The notes beneath the pieces are model-generated. The model worked only from the letters and a program-made list of their open reading frames with translations. It did no database searches and was not told the origin of the DNA. The translations under genes and the position numbers were made by a program. Below, piece after piece: positions 1 to 7,657 of a stretch of 64,000 nucleotides of DNA. The first letter of the stretch is position 1. Every line of letters starts with the position of its first letter. The stretch is from an uncultured Lachnobacterium sp. (GTDB lineage: Bacteria; Bacillota; Clostridia; Lachnospirales; Lachnospiraceae): NCBI GenBank assembly GCA_900543445.1, contig UQRC01000007.1, positions 20,778-84,777 of the forward strand, given 5' to 3'.

Positions 1-387
1 GCAGCCGCATGCGATTGCACAGCATGTGACAAGTACCGGCTTCGGATAAGGCGGAATATGCTTACATTCCGTCAGGCGAACGGTTGCTTCTTCAATCGAG
101 CATTTGTGGTCACAGATATCGCGCACAAGCTGGTTTAAAGCGGCTACTTTGCCTAGGTTGACGGACGAGATCGGCACGTGGCGGATCATGCTGCACGCAT
201 CTTCCCGATCTTCGTTTGCGCTGGCAAAAATTCCGTTTGAGAGTACATATACGTCAAAATTTTCAACATTACAGGATTCTAATATATGAATCAGGCTGTC
301 TTCGACACGATAGATTTCTGCACCGTTTCGGAGCATGGTATCTCCGATCTCGACAGCGAGTGTTAATATTTCTTTGGTGTGGGCCAT
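1..387 (-). CDS. ThrE/YjjP-type threonine/serine exporter N-terminal domain, partial
   Basis: The minus strand is open from an ATG at 387 to the window edge, giving 129 residues of a protein cut off at its C-terminus. It begins MAHTKEILTLAVEIGDTML and continues with NGAEIYRVEDS and NLGKVAALNQLV. These match the cytoplasmic N-terminal region of the ThrE/DUF1212 family, whose bacterial members (YjjP, ThrE) export threonine, serine or short carboxylates. The membrane helices would lie beyond the window. An AAGGAG site sits 8 bases before the ATG, and a TTGACA-N17-TAAATT promoter lies upstream on the same strand (452-480). In two-gene versions a short ThrE C-terminal partner follows, so this may be the N-terminal subunit only. 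The family call is firm; the substrate is not known. Confidence 0.85.
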   Translation of the reverse strand, partial: MAHTKEILTLAVEIGDTMLRNGAEIYRVEDSLIHILESCNVENFDVYVLSNGIFASANEDREDACSMIRHVPISSVNLGKVAALNQLVRDICDHKCSIEEATVRLTECKHIPPYPKPVLVTCCAIACGC

Positions 388-451
388 GATCTGGTCTCCT
401 TTTCTTTGTTACAATCGCTGCCTGCACTTTTGTTGCGGCTGCGCTATATTC

Positions 452-480
452 AATTTATGCCCCATTTCCTGCCATGTCAA
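452..480 (-). promoter_or_regulatory. Housekeeping-type promoter of the ThrE-like gene
   Basis: On the minus strand TTGACA (475-480) and TAAATT (452-457) are separated by 17 bases, about 65 bases before the ATG at 387. The -35 is consensus and the -10 is weaker. Confidence 0.55.
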
Positions 481-565
481 TCATTTTTCACGACTTAACA
501 TACAATTTACCAATGTGTTCCATTCCCTTGCATACTTTTTATGGAAAACGCGCATATTGTTGGTG

Positions 566-1105
566 AGCGATCGTGAAAATTGTGTTGCGGCGGACTCCTG
601 CGGGGACCGACTCTGCGGCCGGCATCCAAGCAGACACTAGATATCCAAAATCATGAATTTGCAGAAAATGTCCACCGGGCTCTCTATATGATTTGTTGTC
701 CGCTCAAGCTTAGACAGTGGCGGCTGCGTGTTCGTCCTAGAAAAGAATGCGTCCGAGAAAATTCGTGTCTGCCTTAATGGGCGTTCGAAGAAAACGTGTC
801 GCCGCAGGGCAACTGTTTGTGAGCAACACTGTATAGTGGTGTTCCAACAGACACGAAGCGAGTTTTGCACAAGGCGGCTCATATCGACTTTCTGAGGACG
901 CCCATTTAGGCAGGCTAGAATTTTTGAGCGCATCTTTTTTGGGCGGACACGCAGCCGCCGCAGTCGAAGCGTTGCTCGGACACAAAAACTGAGCCCGACA
1001 GAGATTTTCGCAAATTCAATGATTTTGTCTAAAACCGTGATCTGCTTGGATGCCAGCCGCAGAGTCGGTACCCGCAGGAGTCCGCCGCACAATTTCACGA
1101 TCGCT
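566..1105 (+). repeat. Long-hairpin intergenic element, copy 1
   Basis: This 540-bp element fills most of the 388-1141 gap between two divergent genes. The left arm (566-633) starts AGCGATCGTGAAA and the right arm (1042-1105) ends TTTCACGATCGCT; the arms are complementary over more than 60 bp, with a few mismatches and bulges. The core (634-1041, 408 bp) starts ACACTAGATATCC and is itself an imperfect inverted repeat, so the whole unit can fold into one rod. The apical part, about 767-935, is nearly identical in copies 1-3 and starts with a stem GTCTGCCTTAATGGGCG against CGCCCATTTAGGCAGGC. The paired segment GCGGCTGCGTG/CACGCAGCCGC differs from the corresponding pair in copy 3. No target duplication or transposase is visible. 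Stretches 388-565 and 1106-1141 hold only a minus-strand promoter and a ribosome binding site. Confidence 0.9.
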
Positions 1106-1141
1106 GCCCATAAAATATGCCGTAGGTAAAAGGAGGCTGAC

Positions 1142-1339
1142 ATGGAACAGAAAGTAAAACATAAAGGGAAGAAAAGCTGGACATTTTGGTATCGGTTTTG
1201 TCTGGTGGCACTGCTTTTGGCTGTATTGGGTCTGATGGGATGGTACTGCCTGAGTTCGTACCGGCAGAATGCAATACCGAAGGAAGGGACGCTTGTAGAG
1301 CGCGTCAGACAGGTGGGATCATATGAAAGAAAAGCGTGA
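1142..1339 (+). CDS. Small single-pass membrane protein upstream of spoVAA
   Basis: This is a 65-residue protein with a basic N-terminus (MEQKVKHKGKKSW) followed by one hydrophobic segment, about residues 18-38 (FCLVALLLAVLGLMGWY). I do not recognise a family. A strong AAAGGAGG site precedes the ATG by 6 bases. Its 3' end overlaps the start of spoVAA by 17 bases in another frame, which implies translational coupling and suggests a role in the same sporulation operon. Its promoter was not identified; the end of hairpin element copy 1 lies only 36 bp upstream. Confidence 0.7.
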   Translation: MEQKVKHKGKKSWTFWYRFCLVALLLAVLGLMGWYCLSSYRQNAIPKEGTLVERVRQVGSYERKA

Positions 1340-1970
1340 GACTGTATATGTGAAAGCGGAACGTAACAGTGTCTGCCACGATCCGCAGATCAGGATCATG
1401 GATGTCATGTCGGTGGAATGTACAGATCCTGCAATCTGTGCAGGAATCAAGAATAAGACATTGTATCATTTTGCGCCGGAGCAGACCGCCAAGAAGAAGC
1501 GGATCGAAGTCTTTTCCATCCTGGATGTCATACAGCTGATACATGAAGAATATCCGGAGGTTGAAGTGGTGAGCTTCGGAGAACAGGATTTCGTCGTGGA
1601 GTATGTGCCTTCCCCGATGGGAAGCAAAGCGATGGAGACGCTCAAGATCGTTGTACTTTGTATCGTGATCTTCCTTGGATCTGCGTTTACCATTATGGCA
1701 TTCAATAACGATGTGTCGGTCGGCGAATTATTTGACCGGTTCTATAAGCAGATATTGGGCGGCGATAAACCGACCGTCTCAGAGATTGAGATATTCTACT
1801 GTCTGGGGCTTGCTGTCGGCATTCTGGTGTTCTTTAATCATATCGGAAAGAAGAAGATCACATCCGATCCGACGCCGATCCAGGTAGAGATGCGCAAATA
1901 CCAGAAGGATGTTGACACAACCTTTATCGAGAACGCGGGAAGGCGGGGGCACGAACACGATGTTAACTAG
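1323..1970 (+). CDS. spoVAA: Stage V sporulation protein AA
   Basis: This 215-residue protein matches SpoVAA, part of the SpoVA membrane system that moves dipicolinic acid into the developing spore and out again at germination. The N-terminal half is a soluble domain with MKEKRETVYVKAERN and VFSILDVIQLIHEEYPEVEVV, typical of the family. Two membrane segments follow at about residues 103-126 (LKIVVLCIVIFLGSAFTIMA) and 160-175 (FYCLGLAVGILVFF). The gene overlaps the small membrane gene before it and spoVAB after it. Length is normal for the family. In Bacillus, spoVAA-AB are the first genes of a single spoVA operon; here spoVAC, spoVAD and spoVAE lie 24-36 kb away. Confidence 0.9.
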   Translation: MKEKRETVYVKAERNSVCHDPQIRIMDVMSVECTDPAICAGIKNKTLYHFAPEQTAKKKRIEVFSILDVIQLIHEEYPEVEVVSFGEQDFVVEYVPSPMGSKAMETLKIVVLCIVIFLGSAFTIMAFNNDVSVGELFDRFYKQILGGDKPTVSEIEIFYCLGLAVGILVFFNHIGKKKITSDPTPIQVEMRKYQKDVDTTFIENAGRRGHEHDVN

Positions 1971-2409
1971 ACATATTTTTATGGCATTTGTGTCATTTGC
2001 GTGCGGAGTCGCAGTATCCGCGGGAACCTTTGCATTCATACTGGTTATCGGAGTGGTTCCGCGTATGATCCGGAAGATGAATCTGGCAGATAAAGTCATC
2101 TGCTTCGAGAACATGATCGTGCTCGGCGTATTGACGGGAGCCGTGTTCTCCATCATCGAGTGGGAGGCACGTCTGCCGGTTGCATGGATCGGACATCTGC
2201 TGCTTGGCATCTACGGCTTTGTAGCCGGAATGTTCGTCGGATGTATCGCGGTCGCTTTGGCGGAAATCCTGAATACATTCCCGATCCTGTTCCGCAGACT
2301 GTATATCAACCGGGGATTGAGCTTCGTCATGATCGCGATGGCTCTTGGTAAGACGATCGGTTCCCTGTATTATTTTTTCTTTGGATACGGATTACCCAAA
2401 TACTGGTAA
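1960..2409 (+). CDS. spoVAB: Stage V sporulation protein AB
   Basis: This is a 149-residue, four-helix membrane protein beginning MLTRHIFMAFVSFACGVAVS, matching SpoVAB. The ATG at 1960 is preferred over an in-frame ATG at 1909 because a purine-rich AAGGCGGGGG stretch lies before it and it gives the usual family start. It overlaps spoVAA by 11 bases, so the two are co-translated. It would act with SpoVAA in the inner membrane of the forespore during dipicolinic acid transport. No spoVAC follows directly; the next gene is an unrelated short ORF. Confidence 0.9.
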   Translation: MLTRHIFMAFVSFACGVAVSAGTFAFILVIGVVPRMIRKMNLADKVICFENMIVLGVLTGAVFSIIEWEARLPVAWIGHLLLGIYGFVAGMFVGCIAVALAEILNTFPILFRRLYINRGLSFVMIAMALGKTIGSLYYFFFGYGLPKYW

Positions 2410-2460
2410 AAAGCATGCTTTTTGTGGTACACTAATAAAAAACCGAAGAAAGCGTGTAAT

Positions 2461-2796
2461 ATGACAACAAGTATAGCAAGACAAAGCATCATTTTAAAGT
2501 GCACGATGCAGAAATCCGTATTATTGGGAAATTATGAATTCTATTATGTAGGAGGCCTTTTTAAGAAACTGTTTGGCCTTGAGACGAGCGAGGATATGCA
2601 GCCGTTTAAGATGTCGGAGTATATTTTAGGACAGCTCGATCATCTGACTCCGAAGGATGAGAAGGAAGAATATCTTATCAAGATCGTCTCAACCTATGAG
2701 CCGTTAGAAACCTACGATGAGCAGATGAAGGAATTGTTCCGGTGGGGGGCAAGCGAGCCGGATCTGTGGAAGGTGACGACGAACTACCATCCTTGA
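2461..2796 (+). CDS. Hypothetical protein, about 111 residues
   Basis: I do not recognise this protein. It starts MTTSIARQSIILKCTMQKSV and contains YYVGGLFKKLFGLETSED and an acidic, lysine-rich middle (LTPKDEKEEYLIKIVSTYEP). It has no signal peptide or membrane segment. An upstream in-frame ATG at 2422 would add 13 residues; I chose 2461 because a weak GAAGAAAG site lies 8 bases before it. A good terminator hairpin follows at 2840-2869, which supports this being a real transcribed gene at the end of the spoVAA-AB unit. Confidence 0.55.
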   Translation: MTTSIARQSIILKCTMQKSVLLGNYEFYYVGGLFKKLFGLETSEDMQPFKMSEYILGQLDHLTPKDEKEEYLIKIVSTYEPLETYDEQMKELFRWGASEPDLWKVTTNYHP

Positions 2797-2839
2797 AAAG
2801 AATACCGGAAAATAAAAAAATGATACCTAACTAATAAAT

Positions 2840-2869
2840 GGAACCTTATTTTAAGGTTCTATTTTTTTT
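2840..2869 (+). terminator. Rho-independent terminator after the spoVAA-AB unit
   Basis: The stem GGAACCTT/AAGGTTC with loop ATTTT is followed by a run of eight T residues (2862-2869). Confidence 0.85.
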
Positions 2870-2911
2870 ATGATAGAGACAATCAGGGGATCTATGGAGC
2901 AGATATCCCTT

Positions 2912-2993
2912 AGCGATTGTGAAACTCCTGTGGCGGGGGGCCACAGCGTCCGCGCCGCCGGAGCCCCCCCGCCACAGGAGTTTCACAATCGCT
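2912..2993. repeat. Short perfect hairpin sharing its tips with the long elements
   Basis: An 82-bp near-perfect inverted repeat: AGCGATTGTGAAACTCC... at the left and ...GGAGTTTCACAATCGCT at the right, about 29 bp per arm, with a GC-rich apex (about 2941-2964). The tips match copy 1 of the long elements (AGCGATCGTGAAA) and the hairpin at 38516, but the 408-bp core is absent. It lies between a terminator and the ribosome binding site of the beta-helix gene, so it may sit in that operon's leader. Confidence 0.85.
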
Positions 2994-3025
2994 TGCGGAT
3001 GATCAAAAACGAAAGGAGATCAACA

Positions 3026-4861
3026 ATGAAGCGTCGTATGCTTGCAGCGCTCGGTGTGTTGGCCGGGTTTGTATTTATATTCGGTGTGATAAAGATGCAG
3101 CCGGGATCGGGAGGTAAAACGGATATTACAGATTATCATGAAGCACTATTTGGAGAAAATGTGTATGTTTTTTCGCCGGAGGATGATCCGGCGGAAGTGA
3201 AACAGATCTTAGAGGAACTCTACGACAGGCAGGAGACGAACCAGTTTGGAGACGAGCGGTATGCCATCTATTTTATGCCGGGCGAATACGATGAATCGAT
3301 CCAGCCGGAAGTTGGCTTCTATACGCAGGTGTCGGGACTTGGAATTCTTCCGACAGACACGAAGATACAGGGACTTTCGTGTCTGGCAAGGTGGCTCGGA
3401 GATGATGAGAGCAACCATAATGCCTGCTGTAATTTCTGGAGAAGCGTGGAGAATGTCAGCATAGAAAGTAATACAGTCTGGGCGGTATCTCAGGCGACGG
3501 ATATGCGGCGTGTGAACATCGAGGGAGCGCTGTATCTGCATGACGATTACGGCTGGTGTAGCGGAGGATTCCTTGCAGATTCCAATATCACAAGACTGGT
3601 AGATTCCGGTTCGCAGCAACAGTGGCTGTCACGCAATGACAATTGGGGAACCTGGATGGGCGAGAACTGGAATATGGTTTTCGTCGGAGAAGAGAAAGGA
3701 AGTGCACCGGAGGGAACATGGCCGGTGAAAGCTTACACGACGGTTGATACCACGGATGTGGTAAGGGAAAAGCCATTTCTTGTTTATGATGAGAAGCATG
3801 GGTATGGCATTTATGTGCCGAAATTACAGACAAATTCATACGGAACCACATGGCTGAATCTGGATGCATCGGATATTCTGTGGACAGATAAGAATGATGG
3901 TGATGCATCGTCTGATGTGATTGTCGGTATCGATGCCTTCTATATCGCGGATGCCACAAAGGATACCGCAGAAACGATGAATGAGGCATTAAAGGAAGGT
4001 AAGAATCTTCTCCTGACACCGGGAATTTATGAAATTGACCAGCCGATTGAAATCAATAATCCGAACACAATTGTTCTTGGCATGGGACTTGCAACGCTGA
4101 AATCCACAGGTGGCAGCACCTGTGTCAATGTGGCGGATGAGAGTGGCATCATGGTGGCAGGTCTTCTGTTTGACGCGGGATCAGTCAAATCCGAGAATCT
4201 GATGGTTGTCGGGGATGCGGACAACAAGAAGGACAAAGAGATACCGATCATGCTGTCTGATCTGTTCTTCCGCGTAGGAGGAACGAAGACGGATCAGCCG
4301 GTGCAGACACATACTTGTCTGACCATCAACAGTGATGATACGATCGGCGACAACTTCTGGATCTGGAGAGCGGATCACGGAGATCAGGTTGCATGGGATA
4401 AAAACGTAGCGGAGAACGGATTTGTGGTCAATGGAAACAATGTGATCACCTACGCACTTATGGTGGAGCATTTTAATGCATATCAGACCATCTGGAATGG
4501 AGATGGCGGAAGGATCTATATGTACCAGTGTGAGATTCCATACGATGTGCCAAGGCAGGATGTATGGATGAGTCATGATGGCAAGACGGATGGTTACGCG
4601 TCCATCCATGTCGATGATGCGGCAGAAGATTTCTTCGCGACAGGACTTGGCATCTATCTGTACAACCGTGACGCAGAAGTGAATCTACATACTGCGGTTG
4701 AGATGCCGGATAAAGAAGGCGTGCGGATTGAGAATATCTGTACCGTGATGCTGACCGGATATCCGGGAATGGAACATGTGGTCAACGATAGCGGAGAGGG
4801 CGTCTTTTTCGCGGGAGCAAGGCAGGTACTGTTAGAGTATGAGAATGGAACAAGCAAATAA
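3026..4861 (+). CDS. Membrane-anchored right-handed beta-helix protein, probable glucan-active
   Basis: The 611-residue protein starts MKRRMLAALGVLAGFVFIFG, an uncleaved signal anchor or signal peptide without a lipobox. The ATG at 3026 follows an AAAGGAG site; a longer frame from 2870 would run through the hairpin at 2912-2993 and is rejected. The middle (about residues 310-420) holds IDAFYIADATKDTAETMNEA, then a GKNLLLTPGIYEIDQPIEI segment typical of pectate-lyase-like beta-helix folds. After that come NTIVLGMGLATLK, WIWRADHGDQ and EHFNAYQTIWNGDGGRIYMY. Related actinobacterial proteins are often mislabelled adenylyl cyclase. The fold is shared with GH55 exo-beta-1,3-glucanases, but I cannot assign a CAZy family by eye. 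The gene sits 13 bp before a laminaribiose-phosphorylase-like gene, which makes an exo-acting glucan enzyme or glucan-binding protein plausible. Confidence 0.65.
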   Translation: MKRRMLAALGVLAGFVFIFGVIKMQPGSGGKTDITDYHEALFGENVYVFSPEDDPAEVKQILEELYDRQETNQFGDERYAIYFMPGEYDESIQPEVGFYTQVSGLGILPTDTKIQGLSCLARWLGDDESNHNACCNFWRSVENVSIESNTVWAVSQATDMRRVNIEGALYLHDDYGWCSGGFLADSNITRLVDSGSQQQWLSRNDNWGTWMGENWNMVFVGEEKGSAPEGTWPVKAYTTVDTTDVVREKPFLVYDEKHGYGIYVPKLQTNSYGTTWLNLDASDILWTDKNDGDASSDVIVGIDAFYIADATKDTAETMNEALKEGKNLLLTPGIYEIDQPIEINNPNTIVLGMGLATLKSTGGSTCVNVADESGIMVAGLLFDAGSVKSENLMVVGDADNKKDKEIPIMLSDLFFRVGGTKTDQPVQTHTCLTINSDDTIGDNFWIWRADHGDQVAWDKNVAENGFVVNGNNVITYALMVEHFNAYQTIWNGDGGRIYMYQCEIPYDVPRQDVWMSHDGKTDGYASIHVDDAAEDFFATGLGIYLYNRDAEVNLHTAVEMPDKEGVRIENICTVMLTGYPGMEHVVNDSGEGVFFAGARQVLLEYENGTSK

Positions 4862-4874
4862 AAGGGAAGAGAGG

Positions 4875-7610
4875 ATGTTGACGATGCAGGGATATCGATT
4901 TACGGACGAAAACGGAAGCTTTCAGTTAGAAGGTGCAGAAAATGACTTGGGACTCTATTTCCCAATCGCAGGAGAACATGGACTCAAAAGCGCGATCACA
5001 CCGAATCTTGCCGGGGATGCGAAGCTTGACCAGAATCATTTTCTGTTGGAGCCGACAAGTATCGGCGATCTTGTGGACAGCCGCTCATCGAGAAATTTCT
5101 GGTGTGCGATAGAGGGAGCCGGAGTATGGTCTGCGACCGGTATGTCTGCTGAACAGGAAGCCGCGCGTTTTACCGCCGGGCAGGATACATCCAAAGTGGA
5201 AGCGGGCCTTATGTGGCATAAGGTTTCGCGCAGTTCAAAAAAACATTCGCTGCATTCCGAGATTACTTCGTTTGTCGCTTTTCAGAATAATGTAGAGGTT
5301 ATGCAGGTAAAGCTCACAAATACAGGGAAAGAGGCAGTGACATTTACCGCATATGCAGCAATCCCGATTTATGGAAGAAGCGCGGACAACATTCGTGATC
5401 ACAGACATGTGACGTCGCTTCTGCACCGGGCTGTCACTACGGAGTACGGTGTGCATGTGACCCCGACGCTTTCGTTTGATGAGAGAGGACATCAGGTTAA
5501 TGATACGACTTATTTTGTAGAAGGTATAACGGAGGATGGTAAGGCACCGGTTGCTTTCTATCCGGAGCAGAACGCATTTGTCGGCAAGGCAGGAACACTG
5601 CTCAGGCCGGAAGCAGTTGTGCGAGGCTTAGACGGCGTGCCGGCGTCAAGCAAGGTTGATGGACAGGAGATCTGTGGTGCATTCCGGTTCGAAAAAAAGA
5701 TGCTTGCGCCTGGAGAAAGCACAGAATATACCGTTTTGATCGGTGCAACGAAGCAGGATAGTACAATCGAAGCAGCAAGAAAGCTTTTCTGCGGAAAACA
5801 GAATGTGTACCGTCAGCTGGATATGACGAAACAGTACTGGCTGAACAAGATCAATGTGCATTATTACAGCGGGGATAACAATTTCGACCAGTTTATGAAC
5901 TGGGTAAGCTTCCAGCCGGAGCTTCGCCGCATCTACGGCTGTTCGTTTCTGCCGCACCATGATTACGGCAGGGGAGGACGCGGATGGCGCGATCTCTGGC
6001 AGGATTGTCTGGCGCTTCTGATGATGAATCCGGGCGGAGTCAGGCAGATGCTTTTGTCCAATTTCGGTGGTGTGCGTGTGGACGGAAGTAACGCAACGAT
6101 CATCGGAGATCATCTGGGCGAATTTAAGGCAGACCGTAATTCGATCACGCGCGTGTGGATGGATCACGGCGTATGGCCTTTTATGACAACAAAATTATAC
6201 ATGAATCAGACGGGAGATTTCGATCTCCTGTATCAGAAAGCCCCGTATTTTAAGGATCGGCAGGTTATGCGGGGCAAGGCCGTGGATGAACAGTGGAAAG
6301 AGGGCATGCAGTGGCAGGAGAGTGTAAGAGGTGTCCGGTACGAAGGAACTGTGCTCGAGCATCTGCTCATTCAGGCACTCGGCGCATTCTACGAGGTCGG
6401 TGAGCATAATCATATTGCTCTTCGTGATGCGGACTGGAACGATGCACTCGATATGGCAGGGCACAGGGGCGAGAGTGTCGCTTTCACCAATGCCTACGCA
6501 ATGAACCTAAGAGATCTGGCGGCAATCTTAAGACAGGAAGCTGCAAAGGGCGTGCGTGATGTCGAATTGCTTGAGGAGATCACGAAGCTTCTGGAAGATA
6601 AGGAAGAACTGTATGAGAGTATTGAAGCAAAACACAAATTATTGAATTCGTATTTGAGAAAATGCAGGCATACGGTCAGCGGTGTGCGTATCCAGATTGA
6701 TACGAAGCAGCTGGCAGACAGCTTAGAGCATAAGGCAGAGTGGATGATGGAACATATCCGTGAAACCGAGTGGGTGTCCGATGCAAAAGGACATGGCTGG
6801 TACAACGGTTACTATGATGATCATGGAAATCGTGTAGAGGGTGTGACAGAAGAAGGCAATGTGCGAATGATGCTGACCGGTCAGGTATTTTCAATTATGG
6901 CAGGTACTGCAACAGAGGAACAGGTGCGGGCAATCACAGAGGCGGCAGATGCCTATCTGTATGACGCATCGTGCGGCGGTTACCGCCTGAACACAGACTT
7001 TCACGAATTGAAGACGGATATGGGACGCATGTTTGGTTTTGCTTTTGGCGAGAAGGAAAACGGAGCGGTGTTCTCACATATGGCAGTCATGTATGCCAAT
7101 GCACTCTATACCAGAGGTTTTGCAAAAGAAGGTTATAAGGCACTTGATGCGTTGTATCGTCAGTCGATGGATTTCGAGACGAGCCGGATCTATCCGGGCA
7201 TCCCGGAGTATTTCGGCAAGGACGGAAGAGGACTTTATCATTATCTGACCGGCGCTGCAAGCTGGTATATGCTTACCGTGATCACGCAGATGTTCGGTGT
7301 GCATGGTGAGGCAGGTGGTCTTGCAATCCGTCCGCAGCTTCTTTTGAAACAGTTTGATGCGGAAAATAAGGCTGCAATTTCGCTGAAATTCATGGGAATT
7401 ACATGGGAGCTTACGATTGAAAATCCAAACCGGCTTGAGGTTGGATCCTATGTGGTCGGCAAGGCGTATCTGGATGGAGCTTCGCGGGTGGTCAATGCTG
7501 CACAGGTCAGGTATACACCGGAAGAGGTAAGAAGTCTGGATGACCGCAAGGTACATCATGTTCGCCTGATACTGATGAAAAAAATAAGGATCATGAAGAA
7601 ATGTAGATAA
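4875..7610 (+). CDS. GH94 phosphorylase, laminaribiose phosphorylase-like
   Basis: This 911-residue cytoplasmic protein has no signal peptide. It belongs to GH94: these enzymes cleave beta-glucosyl disaccharides with phosphate to give alpha-glucose 1-phosphate and glucose. Family marks are [21 protein letters not shown] and SSRNFWC near the N-terminus, [20 protein letters not shown], then [19 protein letters not shown] and the DADWNDAL segment (about residues 518-525) that carries the catalytic acid. The C-terminal catalytic barrel includes [23 protein letters not shown] sequence and YPGIPEYF. Length and N-terminus fit characterised laminaribiose (beta-1,3) phosphorylases. The start at 4875 follows AAGGGAAGAGAGG; 4884 is an alternative. 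A paralogue lies at 46113-48809. Substrate by family resemblance and by glucanase context; no biochemical proof. Confidence 0.82.
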   Translation: MLTMQGYRFTDENGSFQLEGAENDLGLYFPIAGEHGLKSAITPNLAGDAKLDQNHFLLEPTSIGDLVDSRSSRNFWCAIEGAGVWSATGMSAEQEAARFTAGQDTSKVEAGLMWHKVSRSSKKHSLHSEITSFVAFQNNVEVMQVKLTNTGKEAVTFTAYAAIPIYGRSADNIRDHRHVTSLLHRAVTTEYGVHVTPTLSFDERGHQVNDTTYFVEGITEDGKAPVAFYPEQNAFVGKAGTLLRPEAVVRGLDGVPASSKVDGQEICGAFRFEKKMLAPGESTEYTVLIGATKQDSTIEAARKLFCGKQNVYRQLDMTKQYWLNKINVHYYSGDNNFDQFMNWVSFQPELRRIYGCSFLPHHDYGRGGRGWRDLWQDCLALLMMNPGGVRQMLLSNFGGVRVDGSNATIIGDHLGEFKADRNSITRVWMDHGVWPFMTTKLYMNQTGDFDLLYQKAPYFKDRQVMRGKAVDEQWKEGMQWQESVRGVRYEGTVLEHLLIQALGAFYEVGEHNHIALRDADWNDALDMAGHRGESVAFTNAYAMNLRDLAAILRQEAAKGVRDVELLEEITKLLEDKEELYESIEAKHKLLNSYLRKCRHTVSGVRIQIDTKQLADSLEHKAEWMMEHIRETEWVSDAKGHGWYNGYYDDHGNRVEGVTEEGNVRMMLTGQVFSIMAGTATEEQVRAITEAADAYLYDASCGGYRLNTDFHELKTDMGRMFGFAFGEKENGAVFSHMAVMYANALYTRGFAKEGYKALDALYRQSMDFETSRIYPGIPEYFGKDGRGLYHYLTGAASWYMLTVITQMFGVHGEAGGLAIRPQLLLKQFDAENKAAISLKFMGITWELTIENPNRLEVGSYVVGKAYLDGASRVVNAAQVRYTPEEVRSLDDRKVHHVRLILMKKIRIMKKCR

Positions 7611-7657
7611 AGAGAAAAAGATTAGTGAAAAATGGGACTGATAAAGGAGATTATAAA

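Noticed and set aside
637..1143. Minus-strand open frames of 123-168 codons inside element copies 1-3, with a shared stretch such as CLNGRPQKVDMSRLVQNSLR
   Set aside because: The frames exist because the core DNA is nearly identical. There is no ribosome binding site, copy 4 lacks the frame, copy 3 shifts frame near its end, and changes between copies follow base pairing rather than codons.
2408..2423. Palindrome AAAAAGCATGCTTTTT after spoVAB
   Set aside because: No loop and too short to be a convincing terminator; the real one is at 2840-2869.
2870..3025. N-terminal extension of the beta-helix protein from an ATG at 2870
   Set aside because: It would translate through the 82-bp hairpin and has no ribosome binding site; the ATG at 3026 has AAAGGAG and begins a normal signal sequence.
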